A stretch of 64,000 nucleotides of DNA from Arachis hypogaea (lineage: Eukaryota > Streptophyta > Magnoliopsida > Fabales > Fabaceae): assembly GCF_003086295.3 (NCBI RefSeq), contig NC_092052.1, positions 76,326,687-76,390,686 of the forward strand. The letters are read 5' to 3'. Below the pieces are notes generated by a model that did not search any database, was not told the DNA's origin, and saw nothing but the letters and a program-made list of their open reading frames with translations. Positions 61,847 through 64,000 of the stretch are shown piece by piece. The first letter of the stretch is position 1; every line of letters begins with the position of its first letter. A program made the position numbers and the translations under genes.

Positions 61847-64000
61847 TAGAAAACTCAAAAACCCCTAGAAAAAACTACTAAAAAACCTAAAAACCGTAGA
61901 AAATCCTAGAAAACTCTAAAAAATCTTGAAAGCCCTAGAAAACCTTAAACGACCCTAAAAACCCTAGAAAATCCTAGAATACCCTTAAAACCCTAAAGCA
62001 CCTAGAAATCCTGAAAAACACTAGAAAACCCTAAAAAACCATAAAAAAACCCTAGAAATCCTAGAAAACCTAAAAAATCCTAAAAATCCCTAGAAAACCC
62101 TAAAACCCTAAAAATTCTACAAAATCCTAAAAACCCTAGAAAAGTATAAAAATCCTAGAAAGCTTTTAAAAACACGAGAAAATCCTAAAAAACACTAAAG
62201 ATTCTAGAAAACCCTAAAAAACTCTAAAAACACAAGAAAACCCTAGAAAACTCTAAAAAAACCCTGAAAAATACTAAAGATTCTAGAAAACCCTAAAAAT
62301 TCTAGAAAACTCTAAACCCTAAAATTTTTAGGGTTTCTAGAATTTTTAGGGTTTTTTTCTAGAAAACTATAAAAAAAACCCTAAAAACCCTAGAACTCCC
62401 TAAAAAACCCTGGAAAACCATAAAAATCCTAGAAAACTCTAAAAAACTCTGGAAAATCCTAGAAACCTCTAAAAAACTCTAGAAAATCCTAAAATCCTAG
62501 AAAACCCTAAAAACCTTAGAAAACCCCAAAAATAATAGAAAACTCTAAAAAACTCTATAAAACTCTATAAACCCTAGAAAATCCTAAAAATCCAAGAAAA
62601 GCATAAAACCCGTAAAAATCATAGAAAACCCTAAAAAACCGTAAAAACCCTAGAAAACCCTAAAAAATCTAGAAAACCCTAAAAAATCTTAGAAAACCTT
62701 AAAAAACCCTAGATAACCCTAAAAACCCTGGAAAACCGTAAAAATTCTAGAAAACCCTAAAAAATCTTAGAAAACCTTAAAAAACCCTAGATAACCCTAA
62801 AAACCCTGGAAAACCCTAAAACCCTAAAAAATCCTGAGAAACCTTAGAAAAGTCTAAAAACCCAAAAAAATCCTGAAAAATCCTAGAAAACTCTAAAAAT
62901 CCTAAAAACCCTAGAAAACTCTAAAAAACCCTAAAAAAGCATAAAACTCCTAGAAAACCCTAAAAAAGCATAAAACTCCTAGAAAACCCTAAAAACTCCT
63001 AAAAATCATAGAAAATCCTTAAAAAAAACCCTAGAAATCCTAAAAAACCGTAGAACACCATAAAAACACATAAAAACCCTAGAAAAGCATAAAATTACTA
63101 GAAAAACCCTAAATATCGTAGAAAAACCTAAAAACCGCGAAAAAATCCTAGAAAACCCTAGAACACCTAAAAAACACTAAAAAACCATAAAAGACCCTAG
63201 AAAATTTTAAAAATCCTAGACCCTAGAAAACCCTAAAAACCATAGAAAACCCTACAAAATCCTAAATTCCTAGAAACCATAAAAATCGTAGAAAACTTTT
63301 AAAAAATCTAGAAAATCCTAGAAAACTCTAAAAAACCATAAAAGCATTAAAAACCCTAGAATCCTAAAAATAAAAAAACCCTATAAAACCCTAAAAAATT
63401 CTAAAAAACCCTAAAACCCTAGAAAACCCGGAAACACTAGAAATCCTAAAAGGCCCTACAAAACCATAAAAACCCTAGAAAACTTTGAAAAACCCTAAAA
63501 AACCCTAGAAAACTTTAGAAAATCCTAAAAAACCCTAGAAAACCAAAATAAAAACCCAAAAAAACCCTGAAATATCCTAGAAAACTCTAAAAAATCATAA
63601 AAACCCTAGAAAACTCTAAAAAAACCCTAAAAATTTATAAAAGTCCTAGAAAACCATAAAAATCCTAGAGGACTTTAAAAATCTCTGGAAAACACTAGAA
63701 AACTCTAAAAAACCCTAGAAAACTCTAAAAAACCTTGAAAACCCTTGAATAACCTAGAAAATCCTAAAAAACCCTAAAAAAACACTAAAGATTCTAGAAA
63801 ACCCTAAAAACCCTAAAAGAACCCTAAAAATCCTAGAAAACCATAAAAAAAACCCTAAAAACCTTAGATTACCCTAAAAAACCCTAAAAACCCTGGAAAA
63901 CCCTAAAACCCTAGAAAACCCCTAAAACCCTAAAAAATCCTAAGAAACCCTAGAAAACTCTAAAAAATCATAAAAAACCTAGAAAACCCTAAAAAATTCT
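61847..64000 (-). repeat. Telomere-like block, C-strand, to window end
   Basis: Contains a G-strand island at about 62322-62358. Follows unit 1 (45453-47095) to about 63510; the last 490 bases match only the inverted left arm at 19025-19515. Confidence 0.85.

Larger units (their letters stand above)
47096..63510. repeat. 16-kb macro-repeat, unit 2
   Basis: Head-to-tail second copy. The right border is set where unit 1 and unit 2 stop matching: after CCCTAGAAAACT the text continues ATAAAAAAAAATCC at 47095 but TTAGAAAATCC at 63510. Confidence 0.83.
17000..64000. repeat. Giant degenerate telomere-like array
   Basis: About 47 kb built from approximately 10-nt words TTTTTTAGGG and TTTTCTAGGG (or their complements CCCTAAAAAA and CCCTAGAAAA), with many one-base variants and 9-12-nt spacing. 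The plant telomere heptamer TTTAGGG is the obvious relative, and TTTTTTAGGG is the known telomere repeat of Cestrum (Solanaceae). Canonical heptamers occur only in short runs. No gene lies inside; the only non-telomere-like inserts are three copies of a foldback element. Long open frames are blocked by frequent TAG/TAA words. The array runs out of the window. Confidence 0.93.
55040..64000 (+). repeat. Inverted repeat, right arm (about 9 kb)
   Basis: Partner of 19025-27946. The match holds through the final base of the window, so the right arm may extend further. Confidence 0.9.

Noticed and set aside
17000..64000. True chromosome end (terminal telomere)
   Set aside because: Units are degenerate, strands alternate, and sequence continues on both sides; a terminal telomere is uniform in strand and nearly perfect.

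Overview
The window is nuclear DNA from a flowering plant. The organism call rests on one gene remnant: a many-exon P-type ATPase fragment with the motifs and exon order of plant plasma-membrane autoinhibited Ca2+-ATPases (ACA8/9/10 type, P2B). It also fits a T-rich decamer related to the plant telomere repeat TTTAGGG. I cannot name the species. There is no intact protein-coding gene, rRNA, tRNA or CRISPR array. Almost everything else is repeat.

Layout. (1) 1-10919: a tandem satellite of roughly 105-118 bp monomers, each with two oligo-T tracts. In the first 4.75 kb the monomers form a near-identical 1.58 kb higher-order repeat (three full copies). Toward the gene the order becomes irregular. 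(2) 10920-16869: fifteen recognisable exons of an ACA-type Ca2+ pump on the + strand. The fragment starts at the phosphorylation-site exon, directly abutting the satellite, and ends one exon short of the C-terminus. It is a pseudogene: both ends are missing, the exons for TM5 are gone, three exons carry frameshifts, and the DKTGT motif reads DKTST. (3) 16870-17000: a short transition. (4) About 17000-64000: a huge degenerate array of about 10-nt telomere-like units (TTTTTTAGGG / TTTTCTAGGG), switching strand about two dozen times, with a 1000-N assembly gap at 27947-28946.

The telomere-like region has large-scale order. Two diverged tandem units of about 16 kb run about 31.1-47.1 kb and 47.1-63.5 kb. 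Block 19025-27946 is a nearly identical inverted copy of about 55.04-64.0 kb: paired positions sum to about 83025 over 9 kb, and the match runs to the last base of the window. A 170-bp MITE-like foldback element occurs once in each of the three copies (26489, 40234, 56372), so it predates the duplications. Many strand switches coincide with short runs of the canonical heptamer CCCTAAA/TTTAGGG.

No genes cooperate here. The region looks like pericentromeric, subtelomeric or knob-like heterochromatin in which a fragment of a Ca2+-ATPase gene was trapped between two unrelated satellites. Gene calls come from translating exons by eye and comparing with remembered family consensus. Repeat relationships were judged by reading and coordinate matching, not by alignment software.
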